From Croceicoccus sp. Ery15 (GTDB taxonomy: Bacteria; Pseudomonadota; Alphaproteobacteria; Sphingomonadales; Sphingomonadaceae), in contig NZ_CP087588.1 of assembly GCF_020985305.1 (NCBI RefSeq), forward strand, positions 1,240,001-1,304,000: a stretch of 64,000 nucleotides of DNA, in the 5' to 3' direction. Below the pieces are notes generated by a model. That model was not told the origin of the DNA, ran no database searches, and saw nothing but the letters and a program-made list of their open reading frames with translations. Made by a program: the position numbers and the translations under genes. This document shows, one piece after another, positions 20,532 to 28,772 of the stretch (position 1 is the first letter of the stretch; the number at the start of each line of letters is the position of its first letter).

Positions 20532-21938
20532 TCAGTCGCCCGTCAGAATGCGCTCGACCAGTTCCTTCACGCTCGGCGTATAGCCGTTGGAATAGAACGG
20601 GTCCTGCTTGAAACGGTACGCGGCGTGCCCTGCGAAAGCGAGATTCTCGTCCGTCGGTCCGCCATGGGCGATGTCCTGCAACGTCTTTTGAATGCAGAAG
20701 CTGCGCGGATCGGCAAGCCGGCCCGTGGTGTAATCGTCATGGTCCTTCCACGACGAAAATCCGCAATGCGACAGGCAGCCCATGCAGTCGGCCTGATCCT
20801 TGCGGATAATCTCCCGCTCTTCGGGCGAGACGAAAACGACCGTGTCGTCCGGCGTCTTCAATGCGGTCGTGTGGCCGGCACCGGCCCATGTGCGGGCGCG
20901 TTCGCGGTCATGCGGCGTGACCCAGAAATTCTTGCCCTTCACGCCTACGTCCAGCTGGACGGTATGATCGCCCGCCTCGACCCGCGAATAGGGGATCTGA
21001 CGTTCGCTACGCTCTTCCAGATTGCGCAAGAACGGATTGCGCACCGCACTGGAATAGAAACCGGTGGGCGAAAACTTGTGCAGCAGCACATCGCCGGGCT
21101 CCAGCGTGCGGAGCATGTCCTTCCAGCCCTGCGGGATCGGGCTTTCCTGCGTCAGCAGGGGGCGCGTTCCGAACTGAAAGGCGATCTTGCCCAGTTCGGG
21201 ATTGTCGATCCAGTCGTTCCATTCGCGCAGGAACCAGACCCCGCCCGCCATCACGATCGCGGTATCTTCCGACACGCCTTCCTTGCGCATGGTTTCACGC
21301 AGAGCCTTGACGCGGGGATAGGGATCTTCGGGCTTTTTCGGGTCTTCGGCATTCGACAGCCCGTTATGCCCGCCCGCCAGCCACGGATCTTCATAGACCA
21401 CCGCCGCCATCAGTTCGGGCACCTTCGAATAGCTGCGCTTCCACAAGGCGCGGAACGCACGGGCCGACGAAACGATAGGCAGGTAATGCACCCCGAAACG
21501 CTGCGCGATTTCGGCCAGCTTGTACGGCATGCCCGCGCCGCAGGTGACGCCGGTGACAAGGCCCCTGGTCCGCTCCAGCGTCCCTTCCAGCACTGCCTGC
21601 GCGCCGCCCATTTCCCACAGCACGTTGATATTGATCGCGCCCTTGCCGCCCGAAATCTCGTGCGCGCGCCGGACCTGCTCTACCGCGCCGTCGATCGCGT
21701 AATCGATCAGCTGCTGGTGACGTTCCTTGCGGGTCATCTGTTCATAGACCTGCGGGACAATCTTGCCCTCGGCGTCATAGCTGTCGGCGTTGACCGCACT
21801 GACCGTGCCGATGCCGCCCGCGGCTGCCCACGCACCCGAACTGGCGTGATTGGTCGCCGAAACGCCCTTGCCCCCTTCGATCAACGGCCAGACCTCGCGT
21901 CCGCCATAGTTGATCGGCTTCAGTCCCTTAAAGCTCAT
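20532..21938 (-). CDS. Nitronate monooxygenase-like flavoprotein with C-terminal Cys segment
   Basis: An FMN-dependent TIM-barrel protein of the NMO / 2-nitropropane dioxygenase type, 468 residues. Conserved pieces include the N-terminal WPLIEGGKGVSATNHASSGAWAAAGGIGTVSAV (read as GGKGVSATNH and GAWAAAGGIGTVSA), GAGMPYKLAEIAQRFGV, VVYEDPWLAGGHNGLSN and AIVMAGGVW. The C-terminal 110 residues are an addition with DCMGCLSHCGFSSW and SFCIQKTLQDI, a cysteine set that may bind metal. The family usually ends near residue 330-360. The ATG overlaps the stop of the methyltransferase gene (ATGA). The substrate is unknown. Confidence 0.82.
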   Translation of the reverse strand: MSFKGLKPINYGGREVWPLIEGGKGVSATNHASSGAWAAAGGIGTVSAVNADSYDAEGKIVPQVYEQMTRKERHQQLIDYAIDGAVEQVRRAHEISGGKGAININVLWEMGGAQAVLEGTLERTRGLVTGVTCGAGMPYKLAEIAQRFGVHYLPIVSSARAFRALWKRSYSKVPELMAAVVYEDPWLAGGHNGLSNAEDPKKPEDPYPRVKALRETMRKEGVSEDTAIVMAGGVWFLREWNDWIDNPELGKIAFQFGTRPLLTQESPIPQGWKDMLRTLEPGDVLLHKFSPTGFYSSAVRNPFLRNLEERSERQIPYSRVEAGDHTVQLDVGVKGKNFWVTPHDRERARTWAGAGHTTALKTPDDTVVFVSPEEREIIRKDQADCMGCLSHCGFSSWKDHDDYTTGRLADPRSFCIQKTLQDIAHGGPTDENLAFAGHAAYRFKQDPFYSNGYTPSVKELVERILTGD

Positions 21939-22726
21939 GTCTCAACAATCCTGTCAGGGCGGCTTGCGGTGCCATCGGCGCCGCCGTCCGCCGTTCCTGC
22001 GGCAACAACTTCCTGCTCGCAGGGTTCAATATCGGCCGGATCCGGCCTTGGGCCTGCCGCCTCGAAACGGGCATAATAGCCTGCCAGTTCGGGGCGGCGA
22101 ATAAAAGCGGCCAGCTTGAAGCCGACCGACTCGAATTCGCAGAAAAGCAGCTTGGGGGGAATACCGTGATTGTCGGTCGCGCGGTCGACATCCACGACAA
22201 TCACCTGCCCGCCCTGCCGCAAGGCGGGACGCAGCCGCCATAGAAACGCATAGGGTTCGCTGACCTGGTTATAGACATGCACCAGGAACACACGGTCGAA
22301 ACTGCCTTCGGGCAAACCCGGATCGTCGGGCGTTCCCAGCTTGATCGACACATTGTCGAGCCGCTCGCGCTCAACCCGTGAGCCGAGGCGCTGCAACACT
22401 TCTGCGTCGATGTCCTGTGCCAGAACGCGCCCGTCCTTGCCGACACGCTCGGCAAGGCGGGTTGTGTAATAGCCCTCGCCCGCGCCGATATCAGCCACGG
22501 TCATGCCTTCGCCGATATTGGCAAGATCCATGACGGTAACCGCTTCCTTGCGATCGTCGCGGGTCCGTTCGGGCATCTGGCTGGCCGAAACGGTGGACAC
22601 CGGGCGGTCCGCCTCGGGAAAATCGCGCGCGCTTTCGGGGCGACCGTCATCCTTCTCGGTGATATTGCATCCCGACAGGACAAGCGCAGCCGCCATTGCC
22701 GCAAGCAGGGACGCGCGATGGATCAA
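21935..22726 (-). CDS. Lipoprotein-type SAM-dependent methyltransferase
   Basis: A class I methyltransferase with motif I VADIGAGEGYYTTRLAERVG and FDRVFLVHVYNQV (motif IV region), length about 263. The N-terminus is a lipoprotein signal: from TTG 22726 it reads [20 protein letters not shown], with a good lipobox LSGC. The TTG overlaps the prfB stop codon. Starting at the next ATG would leave only nine residues before the Cys, too short for export. A methyltransferase fold behind a lipoprotein signal is a known but unexplained bacterial family. The stop overlaps the next gene (ATGA). Confidence 0.82.
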   Translation of the reverse strand: MIHRASLLAAMAAALVLSGCNITEKDDGRPESARDFPEADRPVSTVSASQMPERTRDDRKEAVTVMDLANIGEGMTVADIGAGEGYYTTRLAERVGKDGRVLAQDIDAEVLQRLGSRVERERLDNVSIKLGTPDDPGLPEGSFDRVFLVHVYNQVSEPYAFLWRLRPALRQGGQVIVVDVDRATDNHGIPPKLLFCEFESVGFKLAAFIRRPELAGYYARFEAAGPRPDPADIEPCEQEVVAAGTADGGADGTASRPDRIVET

Positions 22727-23850
22727 TCGTCGTCCTCCACATCCACCTTCTCGCCCGTCACGCGCTGCGACAGGGCAGCGGTGATGAACGGATCGAGCGC
22801 GCCGTCGAGCACGTCGGAAGGATTGGTCGAAACATGACCTGTGCGCAAATCCTTTACCTGCTGGTACGGTTGCAGCACATAGGAACGGATCTGGTGGCCC
22901 CAGCCGATTTCGGTCTTGGCCTGATATTCGCCGCTGGCCGCAGCCTCGCGCTCGGCCAGTTCCTTTTCGTACAGCCGCGCCTTGAGCATGTTCATCGCGG
23001 TGGCGCGGTTCTTGTGCTGCGAACGGTCGTTCTGGCTGGCCACCACGATGCCGGTCGGCTGGTGGGTAATGCGAACGGCGGAATCGGTCGTATTGACGTG
23101 CTGCCCGCCCGCACCCGATGCGCGATAGGTGTCGATCTTCAGGTCGGCGGGATTGATTTCGATCTCGATATCGTCGTCGATGAAGGGATAAACCCATACC
23201 GAACTGAACGAAGTGTGCCGCCGCGCGCTGGAATCGTAAGGGCTGATGCGGACCAGCCGATGCACGCCGCTTTCGGTCTTGGCATAGCCATAGGCATTTT
23301 CGCCGCGGATCAGCAGGGTCGCGCTTTTGATGCCCGCCTGTTCGCCCGCGTGGTAATCGACCACCTCGACCTTAAAGCCGCGCCGTTCGGCCCAGCGCAC
23401 ATACATGCGCTGCAACATTTCGGCCCAGTCCTGGCTTTCGGTGCCGCCTGCGCCTGCGTGAACTTCCAGATAGGTGTCATAGCCATCGGCCTCGCCCGAC
23501 AGCAGCGCGCCCACCTTGTCGCGGTCGGCGCGTTCGGCCAGCGCGTTCAGGCTGTTCAGCCCGTCCTTGACCACGCTGTCGTCACCCTCGGCCTCACCCA
23601 TTTCGATGAACTCGACCGCGTCCGACATTTCGGCGCCAATCTCGTTCACCGCCTTGACCGCATCGCCCAGCTGCTTTTGCTCACGCGTGATCGCCTGCGC
23701 CTGCTTGGGGTCGTTCCACAGGTTCGGGTCTTCCACCCGCGCACTCAGCTCGTCCAGACGGCGCAGCGCCTGTTCCCAGTCCAGCGACTGGCGGATCAGC
23801 GCGAGCGATGCCTCGATACGGTCGACAAGGGCCTGCCCTTCGGCACGCAT
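22723..23850 (-). CDS. prfB: Peptide chain release factor 2
   Basis: RF2 ends translation at UGA and UAA codons. The 375-residue protein has the catalytic GGQ motif in [11 protein letters not shown] and the codon-recognition tripeptide region in [18 protein letters not shown]. The tripeptide reads SPY instead of SPF; I believe SPY is common in alphaproteobacteria. There is no in-frame UGA near codon 25, so the programmed frameshift of E. coli prfB is absent. A strong AAGGAG site precedes ATG 23850 by seven bases. It lies downstream of PBP1A and the peroxiredoxin on the same strand. Confidence 0.97.
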   Translation of the reverse strand: MRAEGQALVDRIEASLALIRQSLDWEQALRRLDELSARVEDPNLWNDPKQAQAITREQKQLGDAVKAVNEIGAEMSDAVEFIEMGEAEGDDSVVKDGLNSLNALAERADRDKVGALLSGEADGYDTYLEVHAGAGGTESQDWAEMLQRMYVRWAERRGFKVEVVDYHAGEQAGIKSATLLIRGENAYGYAKTESGVHRLVRISPYDSSARRHTSFSSVWVYPFIDDDIEIEINPADLKIDTYRASGAGGQHVNTTDSAVRITHQPTGIVVASQNDRSQHKNRATAMNMLKARLYEKELAEREAAASGEYQAKTEIGWGHQIRSYVLQPYQQVKDLRTGHVSTNPSDVLDGALDPFITAALSQRVTGEKVDVEDDD

Positions 23851-24005
23851 GAAATTTCTCCTTAAAGGGCCACCTGCCCTGCGGACTCGGGTCCGCTTAG
23901 CGAAGGGTCCGGATTTGTGAAAGTGCGCAATGCGTTTGTGCGCAGCGATGGCGCACCATGGCCCGCCGCAAGGGCGATGGGCCGGTCAGTCTGAAACCGG
24001 CCTCG

Positions 24006-24557
24006 TCAGCGGTCCAGCGCGCGGACCGCCTCCAGCGTGCGCGAGACATGTTCGCGCCAATCGGAATCGGAATGCACCATGGCGATCCGCCCGTCGGGCG
24101 CGATGACATAGGATGTCCGGTCGCTCATCAACCCGCTGACGTTCTTCATATCGAGCGCGACATCATAGGCGCGGATCGTGGCGGGCGTTGCCTGCGCAAC
24201 AGGAAATGCGTTGCGGCATTCCTCGGTCGAAAATTTCTTCAGCGTTTCGATATCGTCGGCCGACATGCCCACGACCTGCGCGCCTGCCGCCTTGAAATCG
24301 GGCATCGCCTCGGCAAAGGCGCGGGCCTCCAGCGTGCAGCCGTGGGTGAACGCCTTGGGAAAGAAATAAAGCACGACCGGCCCGCTTTTCAGCGCCCTGG
24401 CCAGATCGAAAGAGAATGCTTTTCCTGCCATCGCACCCGTCGTCATCACCGGCGGCGCTTCGGCGCCCTTGGGCAGAGACGCGGCAACGGGCCCCGCGGC
24501 AAGGGCAGTTACGGCAAGGGCGCCTGCCAGAAGGCTCGATCGGATGCGCATGTTCAT
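24006..24557 (-). CDS. Exported peroxiredoxin (BCP/AhpC-TSA type)
   Basis: Thiol peroxidase of the bacterioferritin-comigratory-protein class, with an N-terminal Sec signal (MNMRIRSSLLAGALAVTALA) that would place it in the periplasm. The peroxidatic cysteine lies in FFPKAFTHGCTLEARAF; the usual resolving Cys five residues later is replaced by Arg (EARAF). A second Cys in TEECRNAFPV could take that role or the enzyme may be 1-Cys. The start ATG 24557 is chosen because of the GGGGGAAG site just before it. It follows PBP1A by 28 bases on the same strand. Confidence 0.88.
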   Translation of the reverse strand: MNMRIRSSLLAGALAVTALAAGPVAASLPKGAEAPPVMTTGAMAGKAFSFDLARALKSGPVVLYFFPKAFTHGCTLEARAFAEAMPDFKAAGAQVVGMSADDIETLKKFSTEECRNAFPVAQATPATIRAYDVALDMKNVSGLMSDRTSYVIAPDGRIAMVHSDSDWREHVSRTLEAVRALDR

Positions 24558-24585
24558 GACTTCCCCCTTAATCCAGCCGAACAGA

Positions 24586-27102
24586 TCAGTAAATGCCGCC
24601 CTGATCTTCGAGGAAAGTATCGTCGATGCCGACCGTGTCATTGCTGATCGCGGCGCGGCTTTCGGCACGTGCCGCGCGGATCGCCGCCAGTGCCGCCATG
24701 CGCTTTTCTTCCAGCGTCTGCCGGTCGAGCGAACGACGCGGTTCGGTATCGGGCTTGAACGCTTCCCAAATGGTCGCGGGCGTATATTCGGTCAGCGATG
24801 GCCAGCCTTCGAACACGCGCTTGCCGCTGCGGCGGTCGATGCGGACCATGCGAATGCCGTCGGGCGCCTGAACCGGCGTGGTCGGCCAGCGCGCCTTGGT
24901 ATCCTGAATGAGCTGCTTGACGATGGGCGCGGCGGTATTGCCGCCCTGCACCCAGCCGCCCAGATTGCGCGGCGTATCGAATCCAAGATAAACGCCTGCG
25001 ACCAGATCGGCCGATCCGCCCATGAACCATGCGTTGGTCGGGCCCGATGTCGTGCCCGTCTTGCCGAACAGCGGCAGGCCCAGATCGCGCAGCCGCGTCG
25101 CCGTGCCGCGCTGGACCACGCCTTCCAGCATATGGACCACCTGATAGGCGGTGCCCGCATCCATCACCTGCTTGCCCCCTTCGGCAAGGCGCGGCATGGA
25201 TTTGCCGTCCCATTCGTCCTGATTGCAGCGGGCGCAGCGGCGCTTGTCGGCGCGCCAGATCACCTTGCCATTCTTGTCCTGCACGTAATCGATGACCGAA
25301 GCCTGATACTGCCGCCCGTGATTGGCGAGCGCGCTATAGGCGTTCACCATTTGCAGCACCGTCGTATCGCCCGCGCCCAGCGCAAAAGCGAGATAGGGGT
25401 CATAACTTCCGATGCCGACACGCTCGAACGTGCCGATCACATTGTTCATGCCCGAATCATTGGCGATATGGACGGTCATCAGATTGCGCGACTGCTCCAG
25501 CCCCCAGCGCATCGTCTGTTCGCCCGCGCCGCGGGTGCCGCCGAAATTGCGGAAACATTTCTCGCCCAGCCGCGCACCCTGATAGACGCAGAACGGCCCG
25601 TCGGTGACCAGCGTCGCGGGCGTCATCCCCTGATCGAGGCCGGTCGCATAGACGAAGGGCTTGATCGTCGAACCCGGCTGCCGTTCCGCCTGCGTGGCGC
25701 GGTTGAAGCTGCCAAGCCGCGAATCGAATCCGCCCTGCATGGCGAGCACGCGGCCCGTCTGCGGGTTCTGCACGACCAGACCGCCCGACACCTCGGGAAT
25801 GGTGCGCACGCGCCAGCCGCTGCCGTCGGGCGACGCGACAATCACATCGCCCGCCTTCAACGCATCGGGCAGATTGCCCAGCGGGAAGGTTTCGCCGTCG
25901 CTGAAACCGATCCGCGCGTCAGAGCCGCTGCGTTCGGTGACCACGCCCACGCGCCAGTCCTGATAATCGACCGCAAGGTTCGATACGATCAGCTGCGTCT
26001 GCCAGTTCTGGTCCATGTCGATCTTTGCGATCGGGCCGGTCCAGCCACGCGTTCCGTGATAGCGCATCAGTCCCGCGCGCAGCGCCTTGCGCGCGGCATG
26101 CTGCATTTCCATGTCGAGCGAGGTGCGCACCCATAGCCCGCCGGCGTACACCGAATTCGGCCCGTCTTCGGCCTTTTCGCCATAGGCGTCGAGCAGGCGG
26201 CGGCGCACTTCCTCGATGAAATAGCCGCCCGCCGGATCATAGCCCTCGCGGCGACGCTCCACGAGGCCGAGCGGCATCGCCTTGGCCGCATCCGCCTCTG
26301 CCCGCGATGCCCAGCCATTGTCGACCATCTGGTCCAGCACGTAATTGCGCCGTTCGATCGCCATGTCGCGGTAACGCGCACGGCCATAGCGTTCGGGCGC
26401 CTTGGGCAGGATCGCCAGAAACGCCGTCTCGTGCAGGTCCAGCTCGTTCACATCCTTGTCGAAATAGGCACGCGCGGCTGCCTGTACGCCAAAGCTTTGC
26501 CGGCCAAGCGGAATTTCGTTGAGATACAGCTCGAGGATCTGCTCCTTGGTCAGCACGCCTTCGATGCGCTGGGCCAGGATCATTTCCTTCAGCTTGCGGG
26601 TGACCGAATATTCGTCGCCCACAAGGATATTCTTGGCCACCTGCTGCGTGATCGTCGACCCGCCCTTGGCGCGTTCGCCCGACCCCAGCTTGGACACATA
26701 ATCGACGACCGCACCGGCCAGACCGCCGACATCGACGCCGCCATGGCTCCAGAATGTCTTGTCCTCGGCCGACAGGAACGCATCCTGCAATTGCTTGGGA
26801 AAATCGACATAGCGCAATTGCACGCGCCGTTCGCGGGCATAGCTGTTCACGATCTCGCCATCCGCGCCGCGCACCATGGTCGGCAACGCGGGTTGATAGG
26901 TAAGCAGGCGATCGGCCGACGGCAGCCCCGTGCCCAGCCATGCATAGCCGCCCACGAACAGCAGCAAGCCTGCCGCAACCAGCACCGCCAGCACCTTGAA
27001 CAGGCGGCTTTCGCGCCACCGGCGCGTAAAACCGGCCCAAAACGCGGCAAATGCGGCGCCAGTGCGTCCGGTTATGGTCTGGAATTGCTCGGTCAGGCTC
27101 AT
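24586..27102 (-). CDS. mrcA: Penicillin-binding protein 1A (bifunctional transglycosylase/transpeptidase)
   Basis: Class A PBP that polymerises and crosslinks peptidoglycan. An N-terminal membrane anchor (about residues 35-55) is followed by the GT51 domain with SAEDKTFWSHGGVD (catalytic Glu), GGSTITQQVAKNIL and RKLKEMILAQRIE. The transpeptidase domain shows the active-site STIK in QPGSTIKPFVY, SRN (SRNLMTVHI) and KTGTTSGPTNAWF. About 838 residues from ATG 27102; the upstream in-frame ATG at 27135 adds 11 unconserved residues. Normal length for the alphaproteobacterial enzyme. Confidence 0.96.
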   Translation of the reverse strand: MSLTEQFQTITGRTGAAFAAFWAGFTRRWRESRLFKVLAVLVAAGLLLFVGGYAWLGTGLPSADRLLTYQPALPTMVRGADGEIVNSYARERRVQLRYVDFPKQLQDAFLSAEDKTFWSHGGVDVGGLAGAVVDYVSKLGSGERAKGGSTITQQVAKNILVGDEYSVTRKLKEMILAQRIEGVLTKEQILELYLNEIPLGRQSFGVQAAARAYFDKDVNELDLHETAFLAILPKAPERYGRARYRDMAIERRNYVLDQMVDNGWASRAEADAAKAMPLGLVERRREGYDPAGGYFIEEVRRRLLDAYGEKAEDGPNSVYAGGLWVRTSLDMEMQHAARKALRAGLMRYHGTRGWTGPIAKIDMDQNWQTQLIVSNLAVDYQDWRVGVVTERSGSDARIGFSDGETFPLGNLPDALKAGDVIVASPDGSGWRVRTIPEVSGGLVVQNPQTGRVLAMQGGFDSRLGSFNRATQAERQPGSTIKPFVYATGLDQGMTPATLVTDGPFCVYQGARLGEKCFRNFGGTRGAGEQTMRWGLEQSRNLMTVHIANDSGMNNVIGTFERVGIGSYDPYLAFALGAGDTTVLQMVNAYSALANHGRQYQASVIDYVQDKNGKVIWRADKRRCARCNQDEWDGKSMPRLAEGGKQVMDAGTAYQVVHMLEGVVQRGTATRLRDLGLPLFGKTGTTSGPTNAWFMGGSADLVAGVYLGFDTPRNLGGWVQGGNTAAPIVKQLIQDTKARWPTTPVQAPDGIRMVRIDRRSGKRVFEGWPSLTEYTPATIWEAFKPDTEPRRSLDRQTLEEKRMAALAAIRAARAESRAAISNDTVGIDDTFLEDQGGIY

Positions 27103-27191
27103 GATCGGGGCGGCACTAGCATGGGGTTCGCGCAAGAGAAAAGACGAAAGGGCATGACGATACGATGAATAGGGCGATGCATGGGGATAAG

Positions 27192-28094
27192 CTAACGCCC
27201 TGGCGCCAGTAATCCGGCAGTGATCGCGTCGGCCAGCGCCGTCACGATGGCGGCACGCCCTTCCTCGCTGCTGACCCGGGCGGCATCGTCGGGATTGCTG
27301 ATATAGCCTGCCTCGAACAACAGCGATGGCATGCGCGCGGACCGCAGCACTACCAGATTGGCGCCGCGCCGGAACTTCCCGTGAACCGGCATCGCGGCCC
27401 TCACCCGCATTTCCAGCCGGTCCGCGATGCGGGCCGAGGCAAGGTTCGTCTCGCGCCGCGCCAGTTCGGCCAGCACCGCCTCGACATCGCCCAGCCCGGC
27501 ATCGTCCGCGGTTCCGTCGCCGTCCGTCTCATTGAAATCGCGCGCCAATGCCAACGCCTCGGCATCGCTGGCACGGGCGGACAGCACATAGATATTGGCC
27601 CCCTGCGCTTCCTCGACCGGAGCGCTATCGGCGTGGATCGACAGGAACAGGTCAGGCTCCAGCGATTCCGCCAGTTCCACCCGCGCTTCCAGCGGCAGGA
27701 AACGGTCGTCCTCTCGCGTCAGGGCAACGCGCACCGCGCCAAGCTCCAGCAACCTTTCGCGCAGGGCGAGCGCGATGGGCAGGATCACGTCCTTTTCGCG
27801 AATGCCGCTGGGGCCGGTCGCGCCCGGGTCGAACCCGCCATGACCCGCATCGATCACGACCAGCGGCGCTTCATCGCCCGCGCGTCCCGCGCTGATGCGC
27901 GGCAAGGCCGCCGTGCGCGATTCGGGCAATGCCATCGACAGCACCGCCTCCCCCCGTCCGTCCGCCGGGAAAATCACCGCCAGAACCAGCCCCAGAACGC
28001 CGCCCGAAAGCAGCGACCCCGCCGCCAACAGCGCCGCGCGCGCCTTCCGGCCCGCCGTTGTGGCTTCCTCCAATTGCAGAACCGGCTGTTCCAT
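27192..28094 (-). CDS. N-acetylmuramoyl-L-alanine amidase (AmiC-like)
   Basis: Zinc amidase (amidase_3) that cuts the bond between MurNAc and L-Ala during cell separation. An N-terminal hydrophobic segment (about residues 21-43) anchors or exports it. Zinc ligands are seen in VIDAGHGGFDPGA, SIHADSAPV and a Glu in LLFEAGYISNPDD. The 300-residue protein has no AMIN or LysM domain visible, only the catalytic domain. It lies directly upstream of mrcA on the same strand, so the two may be co-transcribed for wall growth and division. Confidence 0.93.
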   Translation of the reverse strand: MEQPVLQLEEATTAGRKARAALLAAGSLLSGGVLGLVLAVIFPADGRGEAVLSMALPESRTAALPRISAGRAGDEAPLVVIDAGHGGFDPGATGPSGIREKDVILPIALALRERLLELGAVRVALTREDDRFLPLEARVELAESLEPDLFLSIHADSAPVEEAQGANIYVLSARASDAEALALARDFNETDGDGTADDAGLGDVEAVLAELARRETNLASARIADRLEMRVRAAMPVHGKFRRGANLVVLRSARMPSLLFEAGYISNPDDAARVSSEEGRAAIVTALADAITAGLLAPGR

Positions 28095-28249
28095 GGATCA
28101 ACCGCTTGCCCGTCCGGTCCGCGCCGGACAAGCCCGCCATATGGAATATCGCCCCTGTTTTGCCCGGTTTCCGACTGCGGATACGCCGGTGAACCGGCGC
28201 GCCAACCGGATCGCGTGCGCGAACGATCTAACTGTACGATGGCTTTTTA

Positions 28250-28278
28250 TTGCCGAACCGCCGGACCGGTGCTAGCGT
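28250..28278 (+). promoter_or_regulatory. Candidate rne promoter
   Basis: TTGCCG (28250-28255) and TAGCGT (28273-28278) are separated by 17 bases, a reasonable but weak match to a sigma-70-type promoter, about 490 bases before the rne start. It lies just ahead of the tandem hairpins. No experimental support; other promoters within the leader are possible. Confidence 0.3.
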
Positions 28279-28317
28279 GCCTTTCGTCGGGTGGATCGGA
28301 TATCCGGCGCATCGCAA

Positions 28318-28353
28318 GTCGGCCACCATGGCCGACGGTTCCTGATGGGAACC
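28318..28353 (+). promoter_or_regulatory. Tandem perfect hairpins in the rne leader
   Basis: Two adjacent stem-loops: GTCGGCCA-CCA-TGGCCGAC (28318-28336) and GGTTCC-TGATG-GGAACC (28337-28353), with 8 and 6 pairs and no mismatch. They follow each other without a gap and would stack. A third, TCCCGG-ATCAAA-CCGGGA, lies at 28464-28481. No U run follows any of them, so they are not simple terminators. Confidence 0.45.
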
Positions 28354-28772
28354 GACGAGCGCCAGTGTCCCGTCCTCTATCTTCCGACATTTGGCGCGAT
28401 ACCGCCGGAGCGAGCAGACTGCCGATCGATCGGCCTGCCCCATCGCATCCCGCGTAGCGCGCATCCCGGATCAAACCGGGACCGGATTGGAATTGGTGGA
28501 TATGGCCAGGAAGACAATGAATGCGGCGACCACCCTGCCTTGCAGGGCCGCTCGCACCGTCGTCTTTGCTTCACACGCGCCTGACCGTTTCGCTTCAATA
28601 TTTTCGCCGCCGGTATCGCGCAGCCATGCGCGCCCTGCCGGCTATTCGCTTTTCGCGCCGGACAACGGAATCAAAACCGCACGATCCGCGCGCGCCTTAC
28701 TGAAATGTCGCGCCCGATTGCCCCACCGTCCCTTGCGGCCGGCGGGCGGTTCGCGCGTCTGGAGAATCATAA

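Larger units (their letters stand above)
28095..28772 (+). promoter_or_regulatory. Long leader/intergenic region before rne
   Basis: This 678-base stretch between the divergent amidase and rne contains no convincing gene: the possible frames are short and basic with no ribosome site. It holds several perfect stem-loops and ends in a ribosome site GGAGAATCATAA before the rne ATG. RNase E genes in other bacteria have long, structured 5' UTRs that the enzyme itself cleaves to control its level; the layout here suggests the same, by inference. Confidence 0.5.

Noticed and set aside
23776..23850. Programmed frameshift in prfB
   Set aside because: The gene reads through in one frame with no internal UGA near codon 25, so no frameshift is needed.
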